Under the pieces are notes generated by a model that was given only the letters and a program-made list of their open reading frames with translations, searched no databases and was not told where the DNA came from. This document shows positions 8,221-15,943 of a stretch of DNA of 39,065 bases, piece by piece. Within the stretch, counting starts at the first letter, position 1; each line of letters starts with the position of its first letter. The stretch lies in assembly GCA_015486135.1 (NCBI GenBank), contig WFSE01000112.1:1-39065 (forward strand), given 5' to 3'. Source of the DNA: Lentisphaeria bacterium. GTDB lineage: Bacteria; Verrucomicrobiota; Lentisphaeria; Victivallales; JAADHT01. Both the position numbers and the translations under genes were made by a program.

Positions 8221-9528
8221 ATGCTGGTGTTGACGGGTTCGGACAAAAATTTCGACAAAAAGTTGCGGGCATTGCTAAGCCGGGAGCCATATACCCGGGA
8301 GATAGAGGAATCGACACGTAAGATAATGGAGGCGGTGAAGCGTCGTGGTGACGTCGCCGTCGCGAAATTCGCGGCGAAGTTCGACGGGGTCAAGCTTTCC
8401 TCTAGGCGTTTCCGCGTGTCCACCAAGGAGATCGCCGCCGCTGGCGCCACAATCCCCGGACACCGCAAGAAAGCCATAAACACGGCGATACGGAACGTGT
8501 TCGATTTCGCGTCGCGCGGGGTTCCGAAGGACTGGAGTTTTTCACCTCGTTCCGGAGTGGTTCTTGGTGAGCGTTTCTCGCCGATATCGAGGGTGGCGGT
8601 GTATATTCCCGGCGGGGCGGCGCCATTGGTGTCGACAGTCGCGCACACGGCGGCGGTCGCGAAAGCGGCGGGGGTTCCCCACGTGGTGGCGGCCACTCCA
8701 CCTGGTCCTGGTGGTAGGATTCCGGCGGAAATTCTTTACGCGCTGAATCGTTGCGGTGTTCGCGAGATATACCGATTGGGCGGAGTGTACGCGATAGCCG
8801 CGCTGGCGTACGGGACGGAGTCCGTTAGAAAGGTGGAAAAGATCGTGGGTCCGGGGAACGCGTATGTCGCGGCGGCGAAGAAGATAGTCTCCGGCGATGT
8901 CGTCGGGGTGGACATGGTGGCTGGTCCTTCGGAGGTGATGGTAATAGCGGACTCCACGGCGGATCCGGAATTCGTGGCTTCCGACCTTCTTTCCCAAGTG
9001 GAGCACGGGAGCGGACGCGAGAGAGCCGTGCTACTTTCCACGAGTGGCAGATTGATTTCCAAGGTGGAGTCTGTTTTGAAACGCGAGGCGTTGGATTTCT
9101 CGGGTTCCGCGGCGGTGTCCAAAGCCATTGACGAGGGGGTGTGCCTAGTTCGAGTTTCCAGTTTAAGCAAGGCGATAGCGATAGCGAATTCGTACGCGCC
9201 CGAGCATTTGGAGTTGCATTGCGCCAAAGCTCGGAGCGTTTCCCGTAAAATCACAGCCGCCGGGGCGGTGTTCATAGGGCAATGGACTCCCGAGCCTATA
9301 GGGGATTTCGTGGCTGGCCCGAGCCATGTTCTTCCCACGGGTGGGACCGCCAGATTTACCGGAGGGCTTACCGCCTCTGATTTTACGCGGAGGACCAGCG
9401 TGCTGGAATATACCCGAGCGGCATTGCGGCGCGAGGCGGTCGCCGCCATGGATTTGGCCGAAATGGAAGGGCTGAAGGCCCATGGTGGAAGCGTGGCGAT
9501 TCGAGTGGAGCGACGACGCGGGCGTTGA
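8221..9528 (+). CDS. hisD: Histidinol dehydrogenase (HisD)
   Basis: A 435-residue zinc enzyme that oxidises L-histidinol to L-histidine in two NAD-dependent steps. Zinc ligands Gln259 and His262 (SQVEH), Asp362 (IGDF) and His421 (LKAHGG) and the catalytic pair Glu328-His329 (YAPEHLE) fall at or within two positions of their E. coli counterparts. NAD-binding segments IPGGAAPL, GGVYAIAALAYGT and VGPGNAYV are intact. The ATG at 8221 is chosen over the upstream TTG because GGAGGG lies 7 nt before it. It stands alone, with no other his gene in view, and converges on the receiver gene at 9626. Confidence 0.96.
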   Translation: MLVLTGSDKNFDKKLRALLSREPYTREIEESTRKIMEAVKRRGDVAVAKFAAKFDGVKLSSRRFRVSTKEIAAAGATIPGHRKKAINTAIRNVFDFASRGVPKDWSFSPRSGVVLGERFSPISRVAVYIPGGAAPLVSTVAHTAAVAKAAGVPHVVAATPPGPGGRIPAEILYALNRCGVREIYRLGGVYAIAALAYGTESVRKVEKIVGPGNAYVAAAKKIVSGDVVGVDMVAGPSEVMVIADSTADPEFVASDLLSQVEHGSGRERAVLLSTSGRLISKVESVLKREALDFSGSAAVSKAIDEGVCLVRVSSLSKAIAIANSYAPEHLELHCAKARSVSRKITAAGAVFIGQWTPEPIGDFVAGPSHVLPTGGTARFTGGLTASDFTRRTSVLEYTRAALRREAVAAMDLAEMEGLKAHGGSVAIRVERRRGR

Positions 9529-9625
9529 CACTGGTCCAGCTGAAACGAGCTAACTGGAACGCGCCCGTTGGCTGTTGTTTCGGTGTGGTGTATTCGGTGT
9601 TGAGCTCCCGGGCTCGGGGGAGGTG

Positions 9626-9997
9626 TTACGAGGACGCCAGCATATTGGCGAGTACAGTTGTGCGGAGATACTCGAAGTCGAAAGGCTTGGTGATATAATC
9701 CACCGCGCCTTTGGCTAGGCACTGTTCCGCCAGTTCGATGTCGTTTCCTCCTGTGATCATAATGACAGGGGTGTTTGGGGAGTTCTTAACGATTGCCTCC
9801 AATGCTGATAAATTTTCGACATCCGGCAGCATAATGTCAAGCAAAACCAAGTCGAAATTTTCACTTCGGAGAAGAGCCAATCCCTTTTCCGCCGTGGATG
9901 CGGTTTCCGCTTCGCACTGATTGTTTTCCATGAACATTTTCAGTAAATCGAGGATTTGCGCGTCGTCGTCTATGATCAAAACGTTTTTTTTCGTCAT
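9626..9997 (-). CDS. Stand-alone response regulator receiver (CheY-like)
   Basis: A 123-residue single receiver domain with no output domain. The acidic pocket is IIDDD near residue 10, the phospho-acceptor Asp is in LVLLDIMLPD (about residue 50), the conserved Thr/Ser position is MITGG, and Lys in TKPF closes the site. GGGAGGAGG immediately before the ATG at 9997 fixes the start; an ATG at 10015, whose A overlaps the last base of the preceding stop codon, is an alternative. It follows the degenerate HD-GYP gene with almost no gap, so the pair probably forms one signalling unit, although no histidine kinase is in the window. Confidence 0.9.
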   Translation of the reverse strand: MTKKNVLIIDDDAQILDLLKMFMENNQCEAETASTAEKGLALLRSENFDLVLLDIMLPDVENLSALEAIVKNSPNTPVIMITGGNDIELAEQCLAKGAVDYITKPFDFEYLRTTVLANMLASS

Positions 9998-10014
9998 GGC
10001 CTCCTCCCGTTGCA

Positions 10015-11058
10015 TCAAAACAAATCGATATATCGTTCAGTGAGGAATGGATCCACCACCGCCCTTCTGATGTAAAGATTAGGTTTTAGTTTTAAATTTA
10101 TCCGAACTGGCTGGACTTTTTCCCTACCCTCCTCGTCGAGGACGATAACAACGGTAGGCCTTATAATGGAGTGCTGGTTAACTTCAACCACTTTGGCCGT
10201 CTCTCCTGAGCTTAATTTGACAAAGCTCCCCAGGGGGTAGATGGAAAGGTGGTTGAAAAATAATTTGATTATTTCGGGATTGAAGTAGTTGTTCATTTCG
10301 TCACGGATTTTCCTCATAGCGTCTACTGGGGCGAGAGCCTTACCGTATGCGGGCTGATGTGTTAGCTTTTCGAACTCGTGGGCCATGTGTATCACTATGG
10401 AGTACTGATACATGGCTTCGCGTGTGCTTGTTTGCCAAAGGACCTCGCCGTTTTCCCTAGCGAGCGTCATTAGGTATCGGACGGAGTCGATATGGAAATC
10501 GGAGATGGATATTTTCTCGAGATAGCTGTCGGACTGGGCCGTCAATGCGTCCATTTCCATGACAGCGCCGGATTGGTCCACTGCGGCCAGCAAGGTTTTC
10601 TCCGGCAGGCCGAGCCCTCCGAATCGGTAGAACACGCCCGCCATGCCAATGTATGGCAGACGGATATTAGGCACTCCCATGTCCAATGAGATTTTGAGGG
10701 AGTAGATCATGACGTTAACGCCATGCACCGAAATTGCCGCGAAGAGCTCTCCATCCGTCTCGACGTTTCGGGACACGTACGAGTATGGGGCGTTCGCCAG
10801 TCCCATGAGCATGCGCTCGTCCTCTCGGAGGGCGGCGATGACTTGTTCGATGGCGTTTTTGAGATTGTCGCCGGGGCCCGCGTTCGATTCCCTCAATTGC
10901 ACGCATAGTTTCTGTGTTGCCACTACAGCGTCAAAGTAGATGCGCTTGTGTTGAGTTGCTATCGCGGTTGGCAAGTTGGAACCGCCCGACTCACTCGTAG
11001 TCGAATCAGCAGATCCGAAGAATTCCTCGTCACTTATGCTGGAAAACTGTTCATTCAT
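10015..11058 (-). CDS. Degenerate HD-GYP-like protein, likely non-catalytic
   Basis: A 347-residue cytoplasmic protein. Residues 110-160 follow the HD-GYP scaffold (HGVNVMIYSLKISLDMGV, then GMAGVFYRFGGLGLPEKTLL), but where active c-di-GMP phosphodiesterases have the His-Asp pair and a Lys this protein has Tyr144-Arg145 and Gly. No GYP motif is visible. The C-terminal segment YPLGSFVKLSSGETAKVVEVN followed by RPTVVIVLDEEG is the beta-rich tail often seen after HD-GYP domains. Only His112 of the usual metal set is evident. It may bind a nucleotide or a partner rather than cut c-di-GMP. The ATG at 11058 overlaps the upstream glycosyltransferase by 8 bp; the receiver gene follows directly. Confidence 0.75.
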   Translation of the reverse strand: MNEQFSSISDEEFFGSADSTTSESGGSNLPTAIATQHKRIYFDAVVATQKLCVQLRESNAGPGDNLKNAIEQVIAALREDERMLMGLANAPYSYVSRNVETDGELFAAISVHGVNVMIYSLKISLDMGVPNIRLPYIGMAGVFYRFGGLGLPEKTLLAAVDQSGAVMEMDALTAQSDSYLEKISISDFHIDSVRYLMTLARENGEVLWQTSTREAMYQYSIVIHMAHEFEKLTHQPAYGKALAPVDAMRKIRDEMNNYFNPEIIKLFFNHLSIYPLGSFVKLSSGETAKVVEVNQHSIIRPTVVIVLDEEGREKVQPVRINLKLKPNLYIRRAVVDPFLTERYIDLF

Positions 11059-12163
11059 CGTTGTTTTTCTGCTTGTCGGCTTTACCGCTTCCAATGGAAT
11101 TGGAGCTATTACGGCGTGCCATTTCCATCAAGACAGCAACCACAACATATATCATAATAATCTGTATAAGCAATAGCGACGCATCCAAATAGTGTGCGTG
11201 TCTGAGGACTAAAGCGGATATGGCGGCGGTGGCCGCCACGAAGCACGTCATGAGTAGTGCCATTCGTTTTGAGAAGCCTATATCGAACATACGATGTCCA
11301 ATGTGATCTTTGCCGCAGTAAACGATAGCCTCCTTGATGGATTTAGTAGTTCCATTCATGTGCCTGGAGATGAGCACGTGGCAGAAGTCGAATATCGGGA
11401 GGCTTAGGACGGCGATAGGCACGATTAGCGCTTTTTTCGGGTTGGGCGACCAGCCGCCCATGATTCCGATCGCCGCCAGAGCGAAGCCCAAAAAGAAGCT
11501 TCCGCTGTCGCCCATGAAAACCTTGGCGGGAGGCAGATTGAAGACCAGAAATCCAGCGAGGGCGCCAATAAGAGCCAACGAGATGACCGCCCACGCGTTT
11601 TGGTTTGTTTGGAGGGAGACCGCGAAATACGCGCCTGCAGCGATGATGGAAACCCCTGCCGACAAGCCATCCATGTGGTCGAGGGCGTTCATGGCGCTAC
11701 AAATACCCGTAAGCCAAAGCATTGTGACAACCAGGTTCAATCCCGTGTTCACCCATATGTGTGTTTCATCGCATCGTTGGCAGAATGGAAGGTTCGTTAT
11801 GATTCCGAATCTCCAGATGAGCACGGTCAGTGCGAATAGGGCCATCAGCTTCACCGGGGCCGAGATGTTCCATATATCGTCGGCGCATCCTATCGCCAGC
11901 GCTACCCCCCCCCCAAGCAGTATTCCTTGCCATTCGGTGTCCGAGCTTGCTGGAATGAAAAGCCATACTGCGGTGGCGAACGCCAAATATATGACCACTC
12001 CCCCCATTCTGGGGATGGGGTGCTTGTGAATCTTTCGCTCGTTGGGATGATCCATGATATTAAGTTTTTTCAGCAGAGGGATCCATATTGGAAACGCCAC
12101 TACCGCCACGATAGCGGCGGTCAAAAGAGCCATGGCGTTTCTGTTGTTCCCGGCAATGTCCAT
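11051..12163 (-). CDS. Undecaprenyl-phosphate glycosyl-1-phosphate transferase (WecA/TagO type)
   Basis: A 370-residue polytopic membrane enzyme of the MraY/WecA family, which moves a sugar-1-phosphate (usually GlcNAc-1-P) from UDP to the undecaprenyl-phosphate carrier to start an envelope glycan. It shows about ten hydrophobic segments and the family motifs: DHPNERKIHKHPIPRMGG near 37-54, GCADDIW with the Mg-binding Asp pair, NALDHMDGLSAG, VFMGDSGSF and DHIGHRM (a variant of the WecA His box). The start follows GGAGG by 6 nt. A run of ten G on the coding strand encodes Gly-Gly-Gly in ILLGGGVALA just before the Asp pair. It sits behind the Wza-like exporter. Confidence 0.92.
   Translation of the reverse strand: MDIAGNNRNAMALLTAAIVAVVAFPIWIPLLKKLNIMDHPNERKIHKHPIPRMGGVVIYLAFATAVWLFIPASSDTEWQGILLGGGVALAIGCADDIWNISAPVKLMALFALTVLIWRFGIITNLPFCQRCDETHIWVNTGLNLVVTMLWLTGICSAMNALDHMDGLSAGVSIIAAGAYFAVSLQTNQNAWAVISLALIGALAGFLVFNLPPAKVFMGDSGSFFLGFALAAIGIMGGWSPNPKKALIVPIAVLSLPIFDFCHVLISRHMNGTTKSIKEAIVYCGKDHIGHRMFDIGFSKRMALLMTCFVAATAAISALVLRHAHYLDASLLLIQIIMIYVVVAVLMEMARRNSSNSIGSGKADKQKNNDE
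11905..11914 (-). repeat. G10 homopolymer inside the wecA/tagO-like gene
   Basis: Ten consecutive C on the plus strand (G10 on the coding strand) lie within the coding sequence, at the GGG preceding the catalytic Asp-Asp. Loss or gain of one base would shift the frame and remove all downstream catalytic motifs, so this could be a phase-variation switch or a sequencing-error hotspot. Confidence 0.8.
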
Positions 12164-12247
12164 ACGAGTCCTCCAGCGCGCTTGGTGGCGTGCGTTCCCC
12201 ACCCGTTGGAAATCTTCACGGCCACATTCTCCCGGCGACCACGAAAG

Positions 12248-13417
12248 TCAGTCGGAAGGCGTGTTTCTGTTGAGTTTCGGGAATCTGATTGCATCGCGTA
12301 CGCTATACGCGTCCAAAACCAATTGAGCTATATCCGACAAGAATCCAGCGTAACGCGAGTATTCGCTGAGGGATTGTTCCGGGACGTAAACGATATCCCC
12401 GCTTTGGAGAGTGAGATTGGATACATCTTTGCCATGCAACAAGTTGTCCACGTCGACCTCGACGTATTTGGACTTGCCCTCTTCCGTCCGAAGTATCACA
12501 ATTCTAGATCTGTACGCTTCCCTTGTGAATCCTCCGCAGATTGAAAGCGCTTCGACGAGGTTCAGCGCCCTGGTGTATGGGATTATTCTCGGGTTTTGGA
12601 CCTCGCCCATCACAATCACGTTTGCTTCCTCCGCGGAGGCTATGTATATAAAATCGTTCGGTTTGAGGGGAACGTTCTGGGTCATATCCCCCATTTGAAG
12701 CAGTCTATAGAAATCGACATCGAGCGGTTTTCCGTTTCTGGAAATATACGATGCCTTCAAGTTCGCAGTTGTTCTTGTGCCCAATTCGGTTTGAGTGTAA
12801 AGGAGCCCTCCGGCGCTCGAGAGAATGTCAAGCAACCTATCCCCCTCGTGCCATTGGTAGGACCCAGGACTTTTTAGCGCGCCGAGTATGTTAACTGTTT
12901 TTTTCTCCTCCTTGGGCAGGTTGATGATTTTAGTCAGCACGCTGACATATGGATTGACGAAGAACTGTCCCAATGCTTTGGTTAGTTCCTCCCTGAGCTC
13001 CTCTATTGTTTTTCCTTTTGCCGGGATAGCGCCGACCAGGAGGTAATTTAGCGTACCGTCGGGAATTATGGATACCTCCCGCGTCATGTCTGGTTCGTCG
13101 AGAACCGATATTTCCAGCACGTCGCCAACATTGAGGCGATACGGCTTCGTGGCTTTTTTCTTTTCCGCGTCCTTGTTGTCGTCTTCGGCTTTGTTGTCGT
13201 TGGTCGACGACGGCAGAATGGGAAGCGGCTCAGGTTGGTTTGAGTCGGTTCCAGCCGCGTCCTTGGCGTTATCCCGCACAATGCAACCAGGCGCTTTTCC
13301 ATTTTCCGCGACAGTGCCGTCCGTGGTGGAACGGCATCCCCCCACCAACCCCGAAACGACAAACAACGCCACTGATGTCGCCATAATACTGGCTGAAAGT
13401 TTTTTCCCGACTTTCAT
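12248..13417 (-). CDS. Polysaccharide export lipoprotein, Wza type
   Basis: A 389-residue lipoprotein predicted to form the outer-membrane/periplasmic channel for surface polysaccharide. A lipobox ends at Cys28 (LVGGC). A Ser/Thr/Lys-rich linker is followed by the polysaccharide-export domain (YRLNVGDVLEISVLDEPDMT, then a region of VNPYVSV type) and two SLBB-like units (VNILGALKSPGSYQW and VIVMGEVQNPRIIPY). The C-terminal tail has no Wza-like transmembrane helix that I can recognise. The start ATG at 13417 has AAGGA 4 nt upstream; an ATG at 13432 is possible. No Wzc or Wzb partner is here, but a Ser/Thr kinase gene lies just upstream and a glycan initiator just downstream. Confidence 0.9.
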   Translation of the reverse strand: MKVGKKLSASIMATSVALFVVSGLVGGCRSTTDGTVAENGKAPGCIVRDNAKDAAGTDSNQPEPLPILPSSTNDNKAEDDNKDAEKKKATKPYRLNVGDVLEISVLDEPDMTREVSIIPDGTLNYLLVGAIPAKGKTIEELREELTKALGQFFVNPYVSVLTKIINLPKEEKKTVNILGALKSPGSYQWHEGDRLLDILSSAGGLLYTQTELGTRTTANLKASYISRNGKPLDVDFYRLLQMGDMTQNVPLKPNDFIYIASAEEANVIVMGEVQNPRIIPYTRALNLVEALSICGGFTREAYRSRIVILRTEEGKSKYVEVDVDNLLHGKDVSNLTLQSGDIVYVPEQSLSEYSRYAGFLSDIAQLVLDAYSVRDAIRFPKLNRNTPSD

Positions 13418-13611
13418 AGATTCCTTATCCATCCCAGCACACATGTGCGTGTTTTTCCCGCTCCTCCAAGGTGCCGCTACCAGGCACACTTCCGCCGGGA
13501 GCGCACCGCCCTCCAGTCTTCCGCGGCTTCGGCGGAAGAGACGCTCGTCAAGTTTCTCATGGACCGGAATGGCACCAATTTTTCCAGCGGAGTCCATGTT
13601 CGAACCGCACC
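13418..13611 (-). promoter_or_regulatory. Long structured 5' leader of the wza-like gene
   Basis: Between the predicted start of transcription (about 13611) and the start codon lie roughly 190 nt with several GC-rich stems: 13518-13524 with 13532-13538 (7 bp, 7-nt loop) and 13471-13475 with 13483-13487 (5 bp, 7-nt loop). This is long for such a compact genome and may be a cis-regulatory RNA. I do not see the conserved core of a c-di-GMP riboswitch or of other classes I know. Confidence 0.4.
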
Positions 13612-13617
13612 AAGGCA

Positions 13618-13646
13618 AGTATAGCATAAATTGAAAACAAATACAA
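13618..13646 (-). promoter_or_regulatory. Promoter upstream of the wza-like gene
   Basis: On the minus strand TTGTAT (13641-13646) is followed after 17 nt by TATACT (13618-13623; 5 of 6 to the -10 consensus). The surroundings are AT-rich, unlike the GC-rich flanks. Confidence 0.6.
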
Positions 13647-13688
13647 TTCACAGGCGTTCAAGGCATTATGCGTGAAAAACGGCTGAAT

Positions 13689-14588
13689 TCAGCGGAACAG
13701 ATTTCCGAACCAAGTCCCGCTCCACCGCCGTTTGCCCTTTCCATAGCCATTGGCGATTTCAGTAAGGGTGTTCGCAACCAAGGAGGGCCGACTAGGCCTG
13801 TCCGCCGGATTTTTTTCCAGCAAACGCATTACGACTTCGTCCAAATCACAGTCGACCCCAGTATTCCTTGAACTCGGAGGGGGAGGGGTGTCTTCCCGCA
13901 CGGCATCAATCATTTCCGACAGGTTTTCAGGATTTTTCCTGTACGGCATTTCGCCCGTGAAAAGCTGGTACAGAAGCACGCCCAAACTGTAGAGGTCGCT
14001 GGCAGGGGTTACGGGCCGCCCCGAGGCTTGTTCCGGCGACATGTAGTAGGGAGTTCCTCTCGTGGAAGGGGCAGCGACTCCCAGCCTCCACGGAGCCAAA
14101 TAAAAATCGTTGAGGAAGGGGGCTCCTCCTTCCAGCAACACGTTGGGAGGCTTGAGATCGCCATGAACCACACCATTCGAATGCACGACATCCAACGCGG
14201 CCGCGATTTTCGCTGCGAAGTCGCATTTCTCCTGAAAGCTTGATCGCTCGTCGCCAATAAGGCTTGCCATCGTTCCGTCCATCAGCTTCATGGTAATATA
14301 GTAGAACTTTCCGTCCCGATTCTTTCCCGCCTCGATTACCGGAACCACAGCAGCTTTGTCCGCCAACGGGCGAGTCGCCAAAGCCGCATCGATGATACCG
14401 TCAAACACACCGATATCCATTATGGGCGAAGGCGACATCAATTTGACGGCCACGCCAGGAGCTTCCTCGCTCCCAGCCCGTCGGCACGAATAAACTACCC
14501 CGACGCTACCGCGCCCGATTTCGGCGATACGTTCGTAGCCCTCGCCAATGGATAGCAAAGCAATGTCAATGTCGGATAATGGCTCCAT
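13689..14588 (-). CDS. Ser/Thr protein kinase (Hanks type) with atypical motifs
   Basis: A 299-residue soluble kinase with no transmembrane or sensor domain. The Gly-loop is GRGSVG (25-30) and the ATP lysine is Lys49 (VAVKL). The catalytic loop is HGDLKPPN (142-149), keeping Asp144, Lys146 and Asn149 but with Gly in place of the usual Arg. The Mg-binding motif is DFY (161-163) rather than DFG, and I find no Glu in the expected helix-C region. The activation-loop end is TPYYMSPEQ. So ATP and Mg ligands are mostly intact but regulation must differ from a classical RD kinase. AAGGTG lies 7 nt before the ATG. It lies between hom and the wza-like gene. Confidence 0.87.
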   Translation of the reverse strand: MEPLSDIDIALLSIGEGYERIAEIGRGSVGVVYSCRRAGSEEAPGVAVKLMSPSPIMDIGVFDGIIDAALATRPLADKAAVVPVIEAGKNRDGKFYYITMKLMDGTMASLIGDERSSFQEKCDFAAKIAAALDVVHSNGVVHGDLKPPNVLLEGGAPFLNDFYLAPWRLGVAAPSTRGTPYYMSPEQASGRPVTPASDLYSLGVLLYQLFTGEMPYRKNPENLSEMIDAVREDTPPPPSSRNTGVDCDLDEVVMRLLEKNPADRPSRPSLVANTLTEIANGYGKGKRRWSGTWFGNLFR

Positions 14589-14653
14589 ATCGGAACACCT
14601 TGGGGAGGAGTCCCCCCTTGGATTTCGGTGTGCGCCAGAAGCGGCGGCGGATG

Positions 14654-15943
14654 TCAAATATCCTCGATTCGGAAAAGGCGTATATCCTCCTGGACGCATT
14701 CTAAAGCGCCCATTTCGGCGAGCGCTTTGGATAGGTTGGCTTCCAAAGCCTCGTGGGTCACAATCAAAAGGGAAACGTTGTAAGAAGACTGCCCTTCCCT
14801 TTGCAATATGCTCGATATGCTGATGAAATGCTCTCCTAAAATGGAGGATACTGCTGCGACCACACCAGGCTTGTCCTCCACTTGAAGCCGTATGTAGTAG
14901 CGGCAACGCAAACGATTCAGGGGTGCGACACCCGCGAACTGCCGGCCCACCCTGAAAGCCGGTACTCGCCGATGCGATCCGGACTCCAGATTAAGAGCAA
15001 CATCCACAATATCCGCCACAACCGCGCTAGCAGTGGGCTCCCGGCCCGCTCCCTTCCCATGAAAAAACACCTCTCCAACATAGTCGCCACTGATGACAAC
15101 TCCGTTGAAAACATCCGAGACATCGGCCAAAATGGAATGCTTGGGGACAAGGGTTGGATGGACTCTGAGGCTGACATCGCCTCCGTCGTTGCTCGCTATT
15201 CCCATAAGCTTGACCCGGTAGCCCAGTTCCGCCGCGAAACGCAGGTCGCGCAAGTCGATATCCCTTATACCCTCGACGCTGACAGGCAACATCCCGAACC
15301 ATTCCCCATAGGCCAGGGAAGCCATTATCGCCAATTTGTGCGCGGTGTCCACGCCATCGATATCTAGCGAGGGATTGGCCTCGGCGTATCCGAGCCGCCC
15401 CGCCTCTTTTAGCACCGTGGAGAAATCCGCGTCTTCTTCTTCCATTTTAGTCAAGATGTAGTTGCATGTTCCGTTCAGTATGCCAACGATCTTCTCAATG
15501 CGGTTGCCCGCTAGCCCCTCCCTCAACGCCTTGATAACCGGTATCCCCCCGGCGACACTGGCTTCGTAATATATGTCTGCCTGGGATTTTTCCGCGGCGG
15601 CGAAGAGCTCCTCTCCGTATTCAGCTAGCAGGGCCTTGTTGGCGGTGACAACGGGTTTCCCCGCTTCCAATGCCATCAAAATCAGGTCTTTGGCAACACC
15701 AGAGCCCCCAATAAGCTCAACCACAACATCGACTTTGGCTATCAAGCCCGCCGCATCGTGGGTGAGGATCCCAGGGGGCAACTTCACGCCGCGGTCGCTT
15801 TCGGTGTCCAAATCGGCGATTCCCGCCAATTCAATCCCGACCCCCGTACGACGCGCCATAACGTCCTTGTTGGCGAGTAGGCAGGACACAACCCCCGCCC
15901 CTACCGTGCCAAATCCCAAGACGCCCACTTTGACGACATTCAT
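14654..15943 (-). CDS. hom: Homoserine dehydrogenase (monofunctional, ACT domain)
   Basis: A 429-residue enzyme reducing aspartate semialdehyde to homoserine for Thr, Met and Ile synthesis. The N-terminal Rossmann fold carries GFGTVGAG (about residues 9-16); the catalytic and substrate-binding domain has NGTCNYILTKM, the ASLDIDGVDTAHKL-like segment with the catalytic Lys, and GREPTASAVVAD. An ACT domain at about 350-425 (VEDKPGVVAAVSSILGEH) suggests feedback by an amino acid such as threonine. The ATG overlaps the upstream stop by 4 bp (ATGA), coupling it to the nitronate monooxygenase-like gene, and a GAGGGAG sequence lies 7 nt before the start. The kinase gene follows after 65 bp. Confidence 0.95.
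   Translation of the reverse strand: MNVVKVGVLGFGTVGAGVVSCLLANKDVMARRTGVGIELAGIADLDTESDRGVKLPPGILTHDAAGLIAKVDVVVELIGGSGVAKDLILMALEAGKPVVTANKALLAEYGEELFAAAEKSQADIYYEASVAGGIPVIKALREGLAGNRIEKIVGILNGTCNYILTKMEEEDADFSTVLKEAGRLGYAEANPSLDIDGVDTAHKLAIMASLAYGEWFGMLPVSVEGIRDIDLRDLRFAAELGYRVKLMGIASNDGGDVSLRVHPTLVPKHSILADVSDVFNGVVISGDYVGEVFFHGKGAGREPTASAVVADIVDVALNLESGSHRRVPAFRVGRQFAGVAPLNRLRCRYYIRLQVEDKPGVVAAVSSILGEHFISISSILQREGQSSYNVSLLIVTHEALEANLSKALAEMGALECVQEDIRLFRIEDI

Noticed and set aside
8736-9722. Open frame antisense to hisD
   Set aside because: It is the mirror of hisD codons and extends into the convergent gap without a ribosome site.
13418-13611. c-di-GMP riboswitch in the wza leader
   Set aside because: A short CACGCACA stretch occurs, but the rest of the conserved core and the two-helix layout are missing.
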